A stretch of 43,738 bases of DNA from Terrimonas_B sp041743125. GTDB taxonomy: Bacteria > Bacteroidota > Bacteroidia > Chitinophagales > Chitinophagaceae. The notes under the pieces are model-generated. The model was not told where the DNA came from. It did no database searches and saw only the letters and a program-made list of their open reading frames with translations. Positions 25,841 through 34,972 of the stretch are shown in pieces. A program made the position numbers and the translations under genes. Where the stretch lies: positions 1 to 43,738 of the forward strand of contig JBGTNK010000214.1 of the NCBI GenBank assembly GCA_041743125.1. Reading direction: 5' to 3'. Position 1 is the first letter of the stretch; every line of letters starts with the position of its first letter.

Positions 25841-26740
25841 TCAATTACTCATTTTTATTTTTATCTCAGGCGCTTCTACCAGATGGAAGGTAGCCGAAGC
25901 AAACCGTATTTCCCCGTTTGTCTCACTGACGGCAGTAAGTATTTTTGTAAACAGCGCATCCTTGGTCAATCGCCTGTTTTTATATCCTACCACATACCGG
26001 ATGGTATATTCTACCCAATTATCGTTGGCCACTACCGTTACCATAGATTCAGTTTGTGCATTTTCAATCATATATTTATTTACCAGATCATTCCATCTTT
26101 TCTGTGAATTTTCTGTCAGGTCGCCGGCCACTTCTTTAGCAATGGACTTAAACAGCGACTTTGCTTTTTCATAATTACTTCCATATTGAACCGGAATTTT
26201 TATCTCATCCCATAAAAAAGGAAAATCTCCGGAATAATTAAATACGGGCTCTTTAAAAACAAAACTATTTGCTATTAAAACGATGCGCCCATTATATAAA
26301 TCACCATCCACCCACTGCCCTGTTTCCATCAACGTTGTTCTCAGCACTCCAATATCAATTACATCTCCCTTAATACCGCCCAATTGAACCCGGTCGCCTG
26401 CTTTAAAAAAACCGCCAAACATGATCGCCATCCAACCTGCTACGCTGGCAATCACTTCCTGCAAGGCAAAGGCAATACCAGCTCCGGCTACGCCAAGGGC
26501 CACTGTAAATCCTCCCAACTTATTGCTGTATATGATCATGGCAATCACGATAGTCAGCACATATCCCAACAGGACGATAAGCTTTTTTGCTTTATACTTT
26601 TGGTTATTGTCTTTGATAAGGCGGAAGGCTCTTTTTTGAAGAAATTTTACAGCAAGCCATACAATAATAATTCCTAACACTAAAGCCACTAATTTCCCAA
26701 TAGTATCATCGAAGAGCCATTTTTCCAGAAAATCCCCCAT
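25841..26740 (-). CDS. MscS-family mechanosensitive channel, third in the window
   Basis: The 299-residue protein has helices at about 14-34 and 52-70, then the pore helix (GVAGAGIAFALQEVIASVAG) and beta domain (FKAGDRVQLGGIKGDVIDIG). After the domain it differs from textbook MscS: the usual IVPNS loop reads IVLIANSFVFKEPVFNYSG, and the C-terminal part is longer, with a helical stretch at 185-240. It belongs to the YnaI/YbdG-like variants more than to MscS proper. It starts 21 bp after a single-pass membrane protein gene, which is likely its operon partner. Confidence 0.82.
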   Translation of the reverse strand: MGDFLEKWLFDDTIGKLVALVLGIIIVWLAVKFLQKRAFRLIKDNNQKYKAKKLIVLLGYVLTIVIAMIIYSNKLGGFTVALGVAGAGIAFALQEVIASVAGWMAIMFGGFFKAGDRVQLGGIKGDVIDIGVLRTTLMETGQWVDGDLYNGRIVLIANSFVFKEPVFNYSGDFPFLWDEIKIPVQYGSNYEKAKSLFKSIAKEVAGDLTENSQKRWNDLVNKYMIENAQTESMVTVVANDNWVEYTIRYVVGYKNRRLTKDALFTKILTAVSETNGEIRFASATFHLVEAPEIKIKMSN

Positions 26741-26761
26741 GATTTTATTTTTAAATGTGCA

Positions 26762-27388
26762 TTAATTTCTGACAACAGAATCTTTTGGCATGTCTCCATT
26801 GTCCCGGACAAATTTTGGTGGCGAATATTTCATGATAAGAATCGCCAGTTTTTTATCATAACCCATTACCGGTGCTGCCAGGGTAAGCACATTGTTGTCC
26901 CCTACATCAATCAATACAGAATCTGTTTGCACCAACCTGGCATCAAACATTCCTATTGCCGACTGACCTTCCAGTTTTTTATCGGTGGATACTATAAAAT
27001 CTCCGCCCGGTTCTACCACATATATGAACTGGAAGTTTTTTTCCCTGACAAGGTCGGTTGTAAAAATATTTACCTGTTCCATATTACCCCGCAGCATTTC
27101 AGCTCTTATGCTCCAAATTAATGGCTTGGCCATGATCTTCAGCATATCCTGGTTGTTTTGCATTAGTTGGGTTGTGGCCATTTTTTCCACTCTTTCCAAT
27201 TCTGTTATTCCTTCCTGCTCTTTCCAGAAATAGACACCGACAATGACAATTATGGCAATGAGAACGGTAAAAACAACCGGATACTTTTTTATCGTTTGAA
27301 AAAAGGAAGATTTCTTTTTATTCTTATTGGCCAGGTCCCGATCGCCCGCTTCCTTAGCCGGATCATTTATATTTTCCTGATTTTGCAT
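26762..27388 (-). CDS. Single-pass membrane protein with a periplasmic sensor-like domain
   Basis: The 208-residue protein has a charged cytoplasmic start (1-35), one membrane helix (36-55) and a periplasmic domain of about 150 residues. The domain has a long helix (ELERVEKMATTQLMQNNQDML) and strands (NFQFIYVVEPGGDFIVSTD and LTLAAPVMGYDKKLAILIMK), the plan of a single Cache/PAS-like sensor, with no output domain. It lies 21 bp upstream of an MscS-type channel, so it could sense a ligand or envelope state for that channel (inference). No close family is recognised. Confidence 0.7.
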   Translation of the reverse strand: MQNQENINDPAKEAGDRDLANKNKKKSSFFQTIKKYPVVFTVLIAIIVIVGVYFWKEQEGITELERVEKMATTQLMQNNQDMLKIMAKPLIWSIRAEMLRGNMEQVNIFTTDLVREKNFQFIYVVEPGGDFIVSTDKKLEGQSAIGMFDARLVQTDSVLIDVGDNNVLTLAAPVMGYDKKLAILIMKYSPPKFVRDNGDMPKDSVVRN

Positions 27389-27535
27389 ATTATTTTAATT
27401 ACTTTTTGATTTCATCCAATTAAATTCTTCGCCACACTATATCATAGCCGGGCTGTTGCTTATATGGCACCCGATAATGAACCAACCAAAACAGCAGAAT
27501 AAATGTACCCCTAATATAAAAGTCAATTCATTCTT

Positions 27536-27571
27536 CCGGATTATTCCTCAGTGAATCTATACTGAATCCGG
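27536..27571 (-). terminator. Long hairpin after the SPFH gene, possible terminator
   Basis: CCGGAT (27536-27541) pairs with ATCCGG (27566-27571), and inside it CAGT pairs with ACTG. It begins 29 bases after the SPFH stop. Only a short T-run follows on the minus strand, so the terminator call is tentative. Confidence 0.35.
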
Positions 27572-27600
27572 GAATACCTCCATGTTATTTTATACCCGTT

Positions 27601-28455
27601 TTATTTCAGAGGCAATACCCCGGCCATATCCCCGATCACGTTAACCAATTCGGTGCCTGAAGGAATTACGATCTTTGAATTTGATTTCAGTGATGCCTCC
27701 AGGGTTTCCAGTTTTTTTAATAGTTGTGCATTACCGGTAAAAAATTTGTCTGCTGCTTCGTTTACCAGTTTGATCGCCCCGGCTTCTCCTTCCGCACTTA
27801 ATATTTTAGATTGCTTTACTCCTTCCGCTTCCTTGATCTTAGATCGCTTCACTCCATCAGCCACCGTTTCAGCAGCAGTAGCGTAGTCAACAGCGGCAAT
27901 TTTTTCGTTCTCTGCTTTTACCACTTTATTCATTGTTTCCTGCACATCAGCGGGCGGATCAATTTGTTTAAGCTCGGTTCTTACAATCGTTATTCCCCAA
28001 TGCCTGGTTTCCTCAGCCAGTGTCTTATGAAATTCGGAGTTGATCTTGTTTCTTTCACTATTAGCTGATTTCAGCGTAAGTGTTCCAATGATATTCCTTA
28101 AGGTAGTTCGGGCCAGGTTAACAATCTGCGATTTATAATTATTTACGAAGTACAGGGAATTCTTTACGCTCTCTTCCTCCTGCAAAACTTTAAAATAAAC
28201 CACGGCGTCCACGCTGGCATTCAGGTTGTCATTTGTAATGATCTCCTGAGGCTCAGCATCTACCATTTGTTCTGTAATATTTATCAGGTACATTTTATCA
28301 ATGACTGGTATGATCCAATGAAATCCGGGTTGAGCAAACTTGCTGTATTTTCCAAGCCTTTCGATCAGGCCTCTTTCTGTAGGCCTTACTATCCGGATAC
28401 CAATAAAGAAGATAAAAAGCAAACCGGCGATTAAATAAAGTGTCATGTTGTCCAT
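27601..28455 (-). CDS. Stomatin/prohibitin-like SPFH domain membrane protein
   Basis: The 284-residue protein has one N-terminal membrane helix (5-23) and then an SPFH domain: VRPTERGLIERLGKYSKFAQ, GFHWIIPVIDKMYLINITEQ, ITNDNLNASVDAVVYFKVL, and NLARTTLRNIIGTLTL. A helical Ala/Glu/Lys-rich tail (about 170-250, with two KEAEGVKQSK-like turns) forms oligomers in this family. It is closest to the slipin/QmcA group. Such proteins make ring-like scaffolds in the membrane and guard membrane proteins. No NfeD partner is encoded next to it, which is unusual for some slipins. Upstream lie two inverted repeats that could control it. Confidence 0.87.
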   Translation of the reverse strand: MDNMTLYLIAGLLFIFFIGIRIVRPTERGLIERLGKYSKFAQPGFHWIIPVIDKMYLINITEQMVDAEPQEIITNDNLNASVDAVVYFKVLQEEESVKNSLYFVNNYKSQIVNLARTTLRNIIGTLTLKSANSERNKINSEFHKTLAEETRHWGITIVRTELKQIDPPADVQETMNKVVKAENEKIAAVDYATAAETVADGVKRSKIKEAEGVKQSKILSAEGEAGAIKLVNEAADKFFTGNAQLLKKLETLEASLKSNSKIVIPSGTELVNVIGDMAGVLPLK

Positions 28456-28491
28456 ATGTATTTTTTTATTTTATTGAATAAATAAAAGTTG

Positions 28492-28560
28492 AGGTCAGAC
28501 GACCTTGCTCATTTAGTTCAGATTTTCTTTAAGGTATCACTCCCACCTAAGTAATACCTT
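28492..28560. promoter_or_regulatory. Two inverted repeats upstream of the SPFH gene
   Basis: AAGGTATCAC (28531-28540) and GTAATACCTT (28551-28560) form a nearly perfect inverted repeat around ten bases. Nearer the gene, AGGTC and GACCT (28492-28505) pair around AGAC. Both lie within 105 bases of the ATG at 28455. They look like operator sites or leader hairpins; no T-run follows. Confidence 0.4.
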
Positions 28561-28687
28561 AAAAGGAAATTAAAAGGAGATTAAAAGCCCGGCGTTATAA
28601 ATTACGGGGTGGGTAAAACAGATCCGGGAGAGATAAAAGTGCACTATTATATATTCGGAGAAAGCCGTAAAATAAAAACAACTTGTT

Positions 28688-29728
28688 CTAATCAAATCCA
28701 ATATTTTTTCCTGCCCTTACCACCTGGGCATTCAATACGCCCCATCGGCTTACATTGTTTTCTGCATATTGTATATAGGCAATGACCTTACATTGACTGG
28801 GATTGAAAGCAGCGGCATTGAAACTATAATTTATTTCCCAGGTTTCATTTTTATTCTGGACTGCTGCCGGCACCTTGTCTCCGAATATATCAGTGGCAGC
28901 TGCCCGCAATGTATTATTATGTATGTAATCCGGAATGGGGTCACCCTGGCCAAAAAAAGGACTGCCAGGAGTATAATTATAGAAATTGGCCTGCGGATAA
29001 ACGAGGCTATCTTCTACAAGCAAAACGACAATACTAAGATTCTCGGAGGTGGTAACATCAAATTTTGCTTTCACTGTGGCATTTATAGTTTTATTATTGA
29101 TCGTACTGCTGATCGCCAGTCCTAATTTTGAATTCTTGTTTAACAATTCCTGCATCATAGAAGCCGACTCATCCCATATTTGCCCCCGATTTAAATATCC
29201 AAAAGGAAAGCTTCCAACTCCAAATTTATTCCGCATAGGCTGAACAAACTTGTATTCCAATATATCTCCGGAATGAACCTGGATGGGGATGATCTTATTG
29301 TCTGAACGAACCAGGGTATCAATAAGGTAAGTGAAGCGGGTGCAGAAACTACACCAGGTGCCGGCAAATTCTTCCATGATTATTTTCTTGCTGAAATTAT
29401 TTACTGTCTGCCGGATGGCCTTAAACATTTTAGACGATGTTTCCTTTTCGTTTACAGATGCTTTAACTGAGAAGGTTTTTATCTCAGCCGTTTTAAAGCG
29501 ATTACCGTTTATGGGGTTATTGTCAATAAAAATCCTGCTTCTGTCAGTGACATTGTTGTTTTCATTGTCAAAAACCGTAACTACTAATTCATCCAATAAA
29601 TCTGCATAAATGGAAGTAACATTAATTTCAAGCCTTAATTCAGAGGAAATAACTTTGTCCTGATTTTTTGAACAGGAAAGAAAAAAACAGGCCGTGATCA
29701 TTAATAGCAAAAGAGGACGAATTTTCAT
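28688..29728 (-). CDS. Omp28-related lipoprotein with a thioredoxin-like CxxC site
   Basis: The 346-residue protein has a lipoprotein signal with lipobox FLSC (C19). Residues 115-225 form a thioredoxin-like domain with MEEFAGTWCSFCTR, so the redox pair is C126 and C129. The C-terminal third is a beta-rich domain with Asn-rich loops. Family members are outer-membrane lipoproteins of Bacteroidota, first described as Omp28 of Porphyromonas; the exact thiol partner is not known. It is divergent from a TlpA-like thioredoxin and a DUF6029 barrel, a grouping also seen elsewhere in the phylum, so the three probably work together at the outer membrane. Confidence 0.82.
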   Translation of the reverse strand: MKIRPLLLLMITACFFLSCSKNQDKVISSELRLEINVTSIYADLLDELVVTVFDNENNNVTDRSRIFIDNNPINGNRFKTAEIKTFSVKASVNEKETSSKMFKAIRQTVNNFSKKIIMEEFAGTWCSFCTRFTYLIDTLVRSDNKIIPIQVHSGDILEYKFVQPMRNKFGVGSFPFGYLNRGQIWDESASMMQELLNKNSKLGLAISSTINNKTINATVKAKFDVTTSENLSIVVLLVEDSLVYPQANFYNYTPGSPFFGQGDPIPDYIHNNTLRAAATDIFGDKVPAAVQNKNETWEINYSFNAAAFNPSQCKVIAYIQYAENNVSRWGVLNAQVVRAGKNIGFD

Positions 29729-29857
29729 CCCATAAAGATATTATTAATTAAAGGACCAGTAAGCATTTGAGCAATTAACTTTAGGGTCGTGCCGGCGACA
29801 ATTACTTTAAAGAAAATATCGTAAAATTCAGTTTTAAAAACAACCATCCCTCTCCTT

Positions 29858-30361
29858 ATGATAATTATATCCAGGTTCCTTTCAATTTTCATAACTGTTC
29901 TTCTTTTTGAAAATGCATGGTCCCAATCTGCCTTACCAACGGTGCCAATTAAAAATATAAATGGGTCTGTTATTTCCTTTTCGTCTATAATAGATACCGG
30001 AAAAACAGTAGTGGTCAGTTTTTGGGCCACATGGTGTGTTCCCTGCATTGACGAACTGGATGCTTTGCAGGAAAAATTTGAAGAGAATGACCCGTCCCGG
30101 ATTGAGTTGATTGCCATTTCAACTGATGAGGCACGGACCGTGCAAAAGGTAAAGCCTATGGCCAGGTCAAGAGGATGGAATTTTAAAATATTCCTGGATG
30201 AAAACAATGAAGTAAGAAGAGCATTCAATGTCAGCATCATTCCACATGTATTAATAATACATAAGGGGAGACTGGTTTTTCAAAAAACAGGTTACCTGCC
30301 GGGTGATGAAGATATTTTGTTTGAAAAAATAAATGGGGTAACAATAAATGATAGCCCATGA
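29858..30361 (+). CDS. Exported TlpA-like thiol-disulfide oxidoreductase
   Basis: The 167-residue protein has a signal peptide (1-22, ending WSQ) and one thioredoxin fold. The active site is FWATWCVPCIDEL (C60 and C63) and the cis-proline is in NVSIIPHVLII. The central Val-Pro pair is typical of TlpA/ResA reductases. Its stop overlaps the start of the DUF6029 gene by four bases (ATGA), so translation is coupled. It probably keeps a thiol reduced in the periplasm, perhaps that of the Omp28-like lipoprotein encoded divergently. Confidence 0.87.
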   Translation: MIIISRFLSIFITVLLFENAWSQSALPTVPIKNINGSVISFSSIIDTGKTVVVSFWATWCVPCIDELDALQEKFEENDPSRIELIAISTDEARTVQKVKPMARSRGWNFKIFLDENNEVRRAFNVSIIPHVLIIHKGRLVFQKTGYLPGDEDILFEKINGVTINDSP

Positions 30362-31962
30362 AAAACCTTTGCCTTATCATTTTGTTGGGGTTGTCAGGTA
30401 GCGGTTGGGCTCAGGTGGACCCGGGCCGGTATGGACATATTAATGGATCATTTGAAAGCAATAACCAATTGTATGTAAAAGATAATAAAACCAATGCCGT
30501 TTTTCCCCAGGACAGGATAGGGTCTAATAATTATCTGAAAGCGGATTATCGTTTTCAAAAATTTTCCGCTGGTTTTCAATATGAAGCCTATCTCCCTTCA
30601 CTACAGGGTTATCCTTTTACATTAAATGATGCCAGGCTGGTTCAAAAATATATTTCATACGAGGGCGCAAAATTGGGTTTAACCGTGGGCAATTTTTATG
30701 ATCAATTGGGTAGCGGCCTGGTTTTTCGTAGTTGGGAAAACAGGCCTTTAGGAATCAACAACTCAATGGAAGGGGTTCGCATAAATGTAAGACCCTTGCA
30801 AAATCTTGATCTGAAATTTATATATGGCAAGCAACGAAAAAACTTCGAAAAAAGTGATGGAATAATCCGGGCTGCGGATATTAACTGGCAACTCATAAAT
30901 CCTTCCCCGGACAATAATGAGAAAAGGTTTTCAATAGGAGCAAGTTTAGTAAGCCGCTACCAGCAATACACCGGCCCTGATATTAATTTTAAACCTACTG
31001 TAAATGCCTTTAGCGGCCGGTGGGAGTTTGTTAGTATTCGTCATAATGTTTCGGCCGAATTTACACGTAAAAGCAAGGATCCCCACCTGGCCAATCTGCA
31101 ATATACAAATCCAGGTTCCGCCCTTTTATTCAACTATGGTTTTCTAAAAAAGAATATGGGATTTAACCTGGGCTTACGAAGACTGCAAAATATGGATTTC
31201 AGAACTGACCGGAATGCAGATCAAACCCTTTCGCTTGTCAATTACATTCCGGCACTTACTAAACAACATGAATATTATCTCTCTAATATTTATGTTTACA
31301 ATGCCCAGGCCTTTGGAGAAACAGGAGGGCAAGCAGATCTCTATTTTCATATTCCTAAGAATACAAAGTGGGGAGGTAAAAATGGAATGATGGTCTCTTT
31401 CAATTATTCCCGTTACCATTCCCTGAAGATTATTTCACAAACACCCACCAGCCTCAAAAGCTCCTTCTTTGAAGCCGGGGAAAAATTATACTACAGTGAC
31501 GTCAATGTTTTAATTAAAAAGAAATTGTCTTCGCGATGGACGACTTCTTATTTACTGCAGCATGTTTATTATAACAAATCCATTGTAGAAGGCGGAAATT
31601 ATCCTGATATAAGGTCAACCATTGCCGTGGCAGATATTCTATTTAAATATTCCCCAACAAAAGCCATGCGAACGGGTCTGCAACATTTATTCACCCGGCA
31701 GGACAAGGGCAACTGGATGGGGTTAATAATGGAATGGACCTTTGCCCCCCATTTTAGTATGGTGGGAAGTGATATGTATAATTATGGTTCGGCTGATGTA
31801 AAAGTTCATTATTACAATGGCGGCGGCAGTTATTCATCCGGACCCCATAAACTATTACTTAGCTATGGGCGGCAAAGAGAAGGGCTGATGTGTGCCGGCG
31901 GTGTATGCAGGCTTTTACCTGCAGCCACCGGTTTAAATGTATCCCTCACCAGCAGTTTCTAA
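30358..31962 (+). CDS. DUF6029 family outer-membrane beta-barrel protein
   Basis: The 534-residue protein has a signal peptide (1-18, ending GWAQ) and then mostly alternating amphipathic strands with aromatic girdles to the end, as in a barrel of 18 or more strands (GHINGSFESNNQLYVKD, LGLTVGNFYDQLGSGLVFRS, MVGSDMYNYGSADVKVHYYN). It ends in Phe (SSF), a common signal for barrel insertion. It closes with an unusual Cys-bearing loop (LMCAGGVCRL), which gives a possible target for the coupled thioredoxin. Its start overlaps that gene by four bases and its stop overlaps the stop of the next, convergent gene by three to four bases. Cargo unknown. Confidence 0.8.
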   Translation: MKNLCLIILLGLSGSGWAQVDPGRYGHINGSFESNNQLYVKDNKTNAVFPQDRIGSNNYLKADYRFQKFSAGFQYEAYLPSLQGYPFTLNDARLVQKYISYEGAKLGLTVGNFYDQLGSGLVFRSWENRPLGINNSMEGVRINVRPLQNLDLKFIYGKQRKNFEKSDGIIRAADINWQLINPSPDNNEKRFSIGASLVSRYQQYTGPDINFKPTVNAFSGRWEFVSIRHNVSAEFTRKSKDPHLANLQYTNPGSALLFNYGFLKKNMGFNLGLRRLQNMDFRTDRNADQTLSLVNYIPALTKQHEYYLSNIYVYNAQAFGETGGQADLYFHIPKNTKWGGKNGMMVSFNYSRYHSLKIISQTPTSLKSSFFEAGEKLYYSDVNVLIKKKLSSRWTTSYLLQHVYYNKSIVEGGNYPDIRSTIAVADILFKYSPTKAMRTGLQHLFTRQDKGNWMGLIMEWTFAPHFSMVGSDMYNYGSADVKVHYYNGGGSYSSGPHKLLLSYGRQREGLMCAGGVCRLLPAATGLNVSLTSSF

Positions 31963-34082
31963 TTTTTTATCACTATTTGCTGCAATGCTTTCTCCACTTC
32001 ATTCACTGGTTTTTTGCATGTTTTGTCCTGGCATACATAAATAGTCGTTTGCCCGGCCACCAGTTTATTTTCAAGCAGCGGAAGGCTGCCTTCCTGCACG
32101 CCACCTGAAAATAAAATATGAGGCAAATAATTTTCGTCCATTTTTTGTCGCATCGCAGCAGATTCAGTGCCCAGGATAGCTACTTCATATGGAGGAGACA
32201 CAAAGAATATTTCAAGGGAGCCCCAATTAGAATAAAATGAAATATTGTTTTGAAGATCGTCCTTTACATTAACCAGCATTTGCCTGGCCTTGCTGATGTA
32301 TTCCTCATTATAAAAATACTGGCCCACGATAAAGAGGTTCTTTGCCATTTCAGAATTGGAAGCCGGTATCACGTTATCTGTGATCTCCATTTTGCGGGAG
32401 ATAAGATCAGCATATTGGTTGTGCGTATAAAAAAACATGCCTGACTTTTCATCATAAAAATGCGCCAACGTGTAGTCACAGATCTTCTTTGCTTCTATCA
32501 GCCATTTTTCGTCAAAAGTAGCCTGATACAATTCTATAAATGCAGACGCGGTAAATGCATAGTCGTCAAGCAATCCATGTATAGATGTTTTTCCATTTTT
32601 ATAATTACGGGCTATTTCCCCGCCGGCTCCTACCATTTTTTGAAGAATGAAATTTGCGTTGGTAAGAGCTGCGGTTAAAAATGCTTTATCACCAAAGGCG
32701 CGGTAAGCCTGGGTATATCCTCTTAACATTAATCCATTCCAGGAAGTCAGAATTTTATCATCCAGTCCGGGCTTTATTCTTTTACTCCGGAATTGCAATA
32801 GTTTTTCTTTTGCACTATTTAATTTATTATTTAGCTCAGCAACCGAAATATTAAATTTTTCGGCTACAGCTTCATCGGAGCCATTTCTGTATGGAATATT
32901 TTTTCCATGCTCCCAGTTTCCATCTTTATCAATATTGTAGAATGCAGTAAATACCGGAGCCTCTGCCCCCAGCATATCATTAATCTCTTCTTTTGTCCAA
33001 ACATAATATTTCCCTTCCTCCCCTTCACTGTCGGCATCCAGCGAGGAATAAAACCCACCTTCCGGAGACGTTAACTCACGGTTTACGAAGCCCAATGTTT
33101 CATATACCACTTTTTTATACAAGGGATTTTTGGTAAGCTGAAATGCATGCGAATACAACCCGACCAGTTGCGAATTGTCGTAAAGCATTTTCTCAAAATG
33201 CGGTACCAGCCAATTGGCATCTGTAGCATACCTGGCAAATCCTCCACCCAGGTGATCATAAATGCCGCCGTAAGCCATATTATCCAAGGTGACAGTTACA
33301 GCTTTTAATGCCTCCAGGTTTTTTGAAACAAAATAGTATTGCATTAAAAACTCCCAATTGGCAGGCATAGGAAATTTGGGCGCCCTGTTGGGCCCACCTT
33401 TCTTAAAATCAATGGCCGTTTTCATTTTATTGAATTGCAGCTCAAGATCTTCACCGGTAAAGGTTTTATCCTCTGCTTTGAATGTTAAGTTCTCAGCCGA
33501 ATGAATTCCCATTGTAACCTGGGTAGCCTGTTTTACCAGTTCAGCAGGATCCTGATTATTCATATCGATAAAATAATTAAGCATTTTTATCCAGGCAGTT
33601 TTAGGGAAATAGGTGCCTGCATAAAATGGCCTGCCGTCTGGTAAGGCTAATGCATTCAAAGGCCAGCCGCCGCTCCCGGTTATTAATTGCGCCGCCGTCA
33701 TATATACCTGGTCTACATCAGGACGTTCTTCCCTGTCTACTTTAATAGAAATAAAATGTTCATTCATGATACGGGCTACTGCAGTATCCTCAAAGCTTTC
33801 ATGCTCCATCACGTGGCACCAGTGGCAAGCTGCATATCCTATACTGATGATGATCATTTTGTTTTCATCCCTGGCTTTTTTTAAAGCTTTTTCACCCCAT
33901 GGATACCAGTTAACGGGATTATGTGCATGCTGTAATAGATAGGGGCTGCTTTCATGTACAAGTTCGTTGATATAGGTATGCTTCGTGTTCAATTTATTTG
34001 ATTTATTATTTTGAGTTTGGCCGCAGGAAACACCAGAAAAAAGCAGGAAGATAAAAATTGCGAACGGTAATCCATTTTTCAT
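31959..34082 (-). CDS. YyaL/DUF255 family thioredoxin-domain lipoprotein
   Basis: Start chosen at ATG 34082 (707 residues), which gives a good lipoprotein signal with lipobox SGVSC (C20); longer starts at 34091 or 34112 only add residues before the signal. The N-terminal thioredoxin-like domain holds the family mark YAACHWCHVMEHESFED (C86 and C89) and VDREERPDVDQVYM. The C-terminal two thirds form an alpha/alpha toroid like that of N-acylglucosamine epimerases, with GLYDHLGGGF-like and PHFEKMLYDNSQL motifs. This is the bacterial cousin of human SPATA20. The function is not settled. Being exported is less common in the family and fits the neighbouring periplasmic thiol proteins. Confidence 0.85.
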   Translation of the reverse strand: MKNGLPFAIFIFLLFSGVSCGQTQNNKSNKLNTKHTYINELVHESSPYLLQHAHNPVNWYPWGEKALKKARDENKMIIISIGYAACHWCHVMEHESFEDTAVARIMNEHFISIKVDREERPDVDQVYMTAAQLITGSGGWPLNALALPDGRPFYAGTYFPKTAWIKMLNYFIDMNNQDPAELVKQATQVTMGIHSAENLTFKAEDKTFTGEDLELQFNKMKTAIDFKKGGPNRAPKFPMPANWEFLMQYYFVSKNLEALKAVTVTLDNMAYGGIYDHLGGGFARYATDANWLVPHFEKMLYDNSQLVGLYSHAFQLTKNPLYKKVVYETLGFVNRELTSPEGGFYSSLDADSEGEEGKYYVWTKEEINDMLGAEAPVFTAFYNIDKDGNWEHGKNIPYRNGSDEAVAEKFNISVAELNNKLNSAKEKLLQFRSKRIKPGLDDKILTSWNGLMLRGYTQAYRAFGDKAFLTAALTNANFILQKMVGAGGEIARNYKNGKTSIHGLLDDYAFTASAFIELYQATFDEKWLIEAKKICDYTLAHFYDEKSGMFFYTHNQYADLISRKMEITDNVIPASNSEMAKNLFIVGQYFYNEEYISKARQMLVNVKDDLQNNISFYSNWGSLEIFFVSPPYEVAILGTESAAMRQKMDENYLPHILFSGGVQEGSLPLLENKLVAGQTTIYVCQDKTCKKPVNEVEKALQQIVIKN

Positions 34083-34399
34083 TGCATTCATTGAGTTAGT
34101 CGGGTATAGCAAACTTTATTCTGCCTCTATCGAAATATACTTGTATGCTTAAATCAATATTTATTGCAGTGTATTTCGTTATTCACCTGGTTTGTTACCG
34201 GAATCATTCAAAATTAAGAATATAATACAGGAAGCTACCCGCATAAACAAATTTCCACCGAAAAACATAAGACTGCCGGAGAGGAAAGGCTGCTTTATTT
34301 TCTGCCATACTTATAGGAGGTTATACATAAAAATGAGCTGAACCTACATGCAGGAACAACTCAATTGTATAAAACCAACCAGGGAAAATGAAAAATAAT

Positions 34400-34852
34400 C
34401 TAATCAATCCGCTTAGCCGTATCGACCGGCTTTGCTATAAGTGCTACTACTATTCCAAAAATAATATGACCGGCCAAACTGGCGATCATCATCATCAGCA
34501 TCGATCCCTCAGGGGCTGCTGTTCCCTCATCTCCGAAAATAGCCGCCAAAACCGGTAAGCTGATTTGTGCCAGTATAAATACAATAATACCGTATACGGC
34601 ACCTCTCAGCACCCGGTCTGAAATTTTTTTCAACCAATTATTAAAAAGGAAAATATAGGCAGCTGCAAAAATTATCCCAATCATAAAATGCAATACCCAA
34701 CCTACTGCAACTGACACACCCATCATTTCAGCCAGCATATCCGGCGGCCTCAAAGCAGGCAAACCTATTGCCGTGCCCAATACCATGAACAGGGTCATGG
34801 CAATGGTTGCTACTATACCAATCAATAAGGATCGCAAAATTTTTGTTTGCAT
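34400..34852 (-). CDS. DUF6789-like four-helix membrane protein
   Basis: The 150-residue protein has four hydrophobic helices (about 8-30, 48-70, 83-105 and 115-140) with short loops. The first helix is followed by ALRPPDMLAEMMGVS, and the second begins GWVLHFMIGIIFAAAY, a pattern seen in DUF6789 proteins. The last helix holds GHIIFGIVVALI. There is no signal peptide. Function unknown. It stands alone, 120 bases after an exported thioredoxin gene, and 317 bases of gene-free sequence separate it from the YyaL gene. Confidence 0.65.
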   Translation of the reverse strand: MQTKILRSLLIGIVATIAMTLFMVLGTAIGLPALRPPDMLAEMMGVSVAVGWVLHFMIGIIFAAAYIFLFNNWLKKISDRVLRGAVYGIIVFILAQISLPVLAAIFGDEGTAAPEGSMLMMMIASLAGHIIFGIVVALIAKPVDTAKRID

Positions 34853-34972
34853 TTTTTCTCATTTAGTTTTCTTTATTATCAATAACTTACAATATCGTCT
34901 AAATAAATATATAATTCTTATTTATTCAGACCATCCAAACTAAAACGGGATCAAAATGTTGTGAAACCAACT

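Noticed and set aside
29725..30240. Long 171-codon minus-strand frame
   Set aside because: It is antisense to the TlpA-like gene, whose signal peptide and CVPC site are clear; the antisense frame has no family likeness.
34315..34341. AGGAGG followed by ATG on the plus strand
   Set aside because: The frame after the ATG is only two codons long (ATG AGC TGA).
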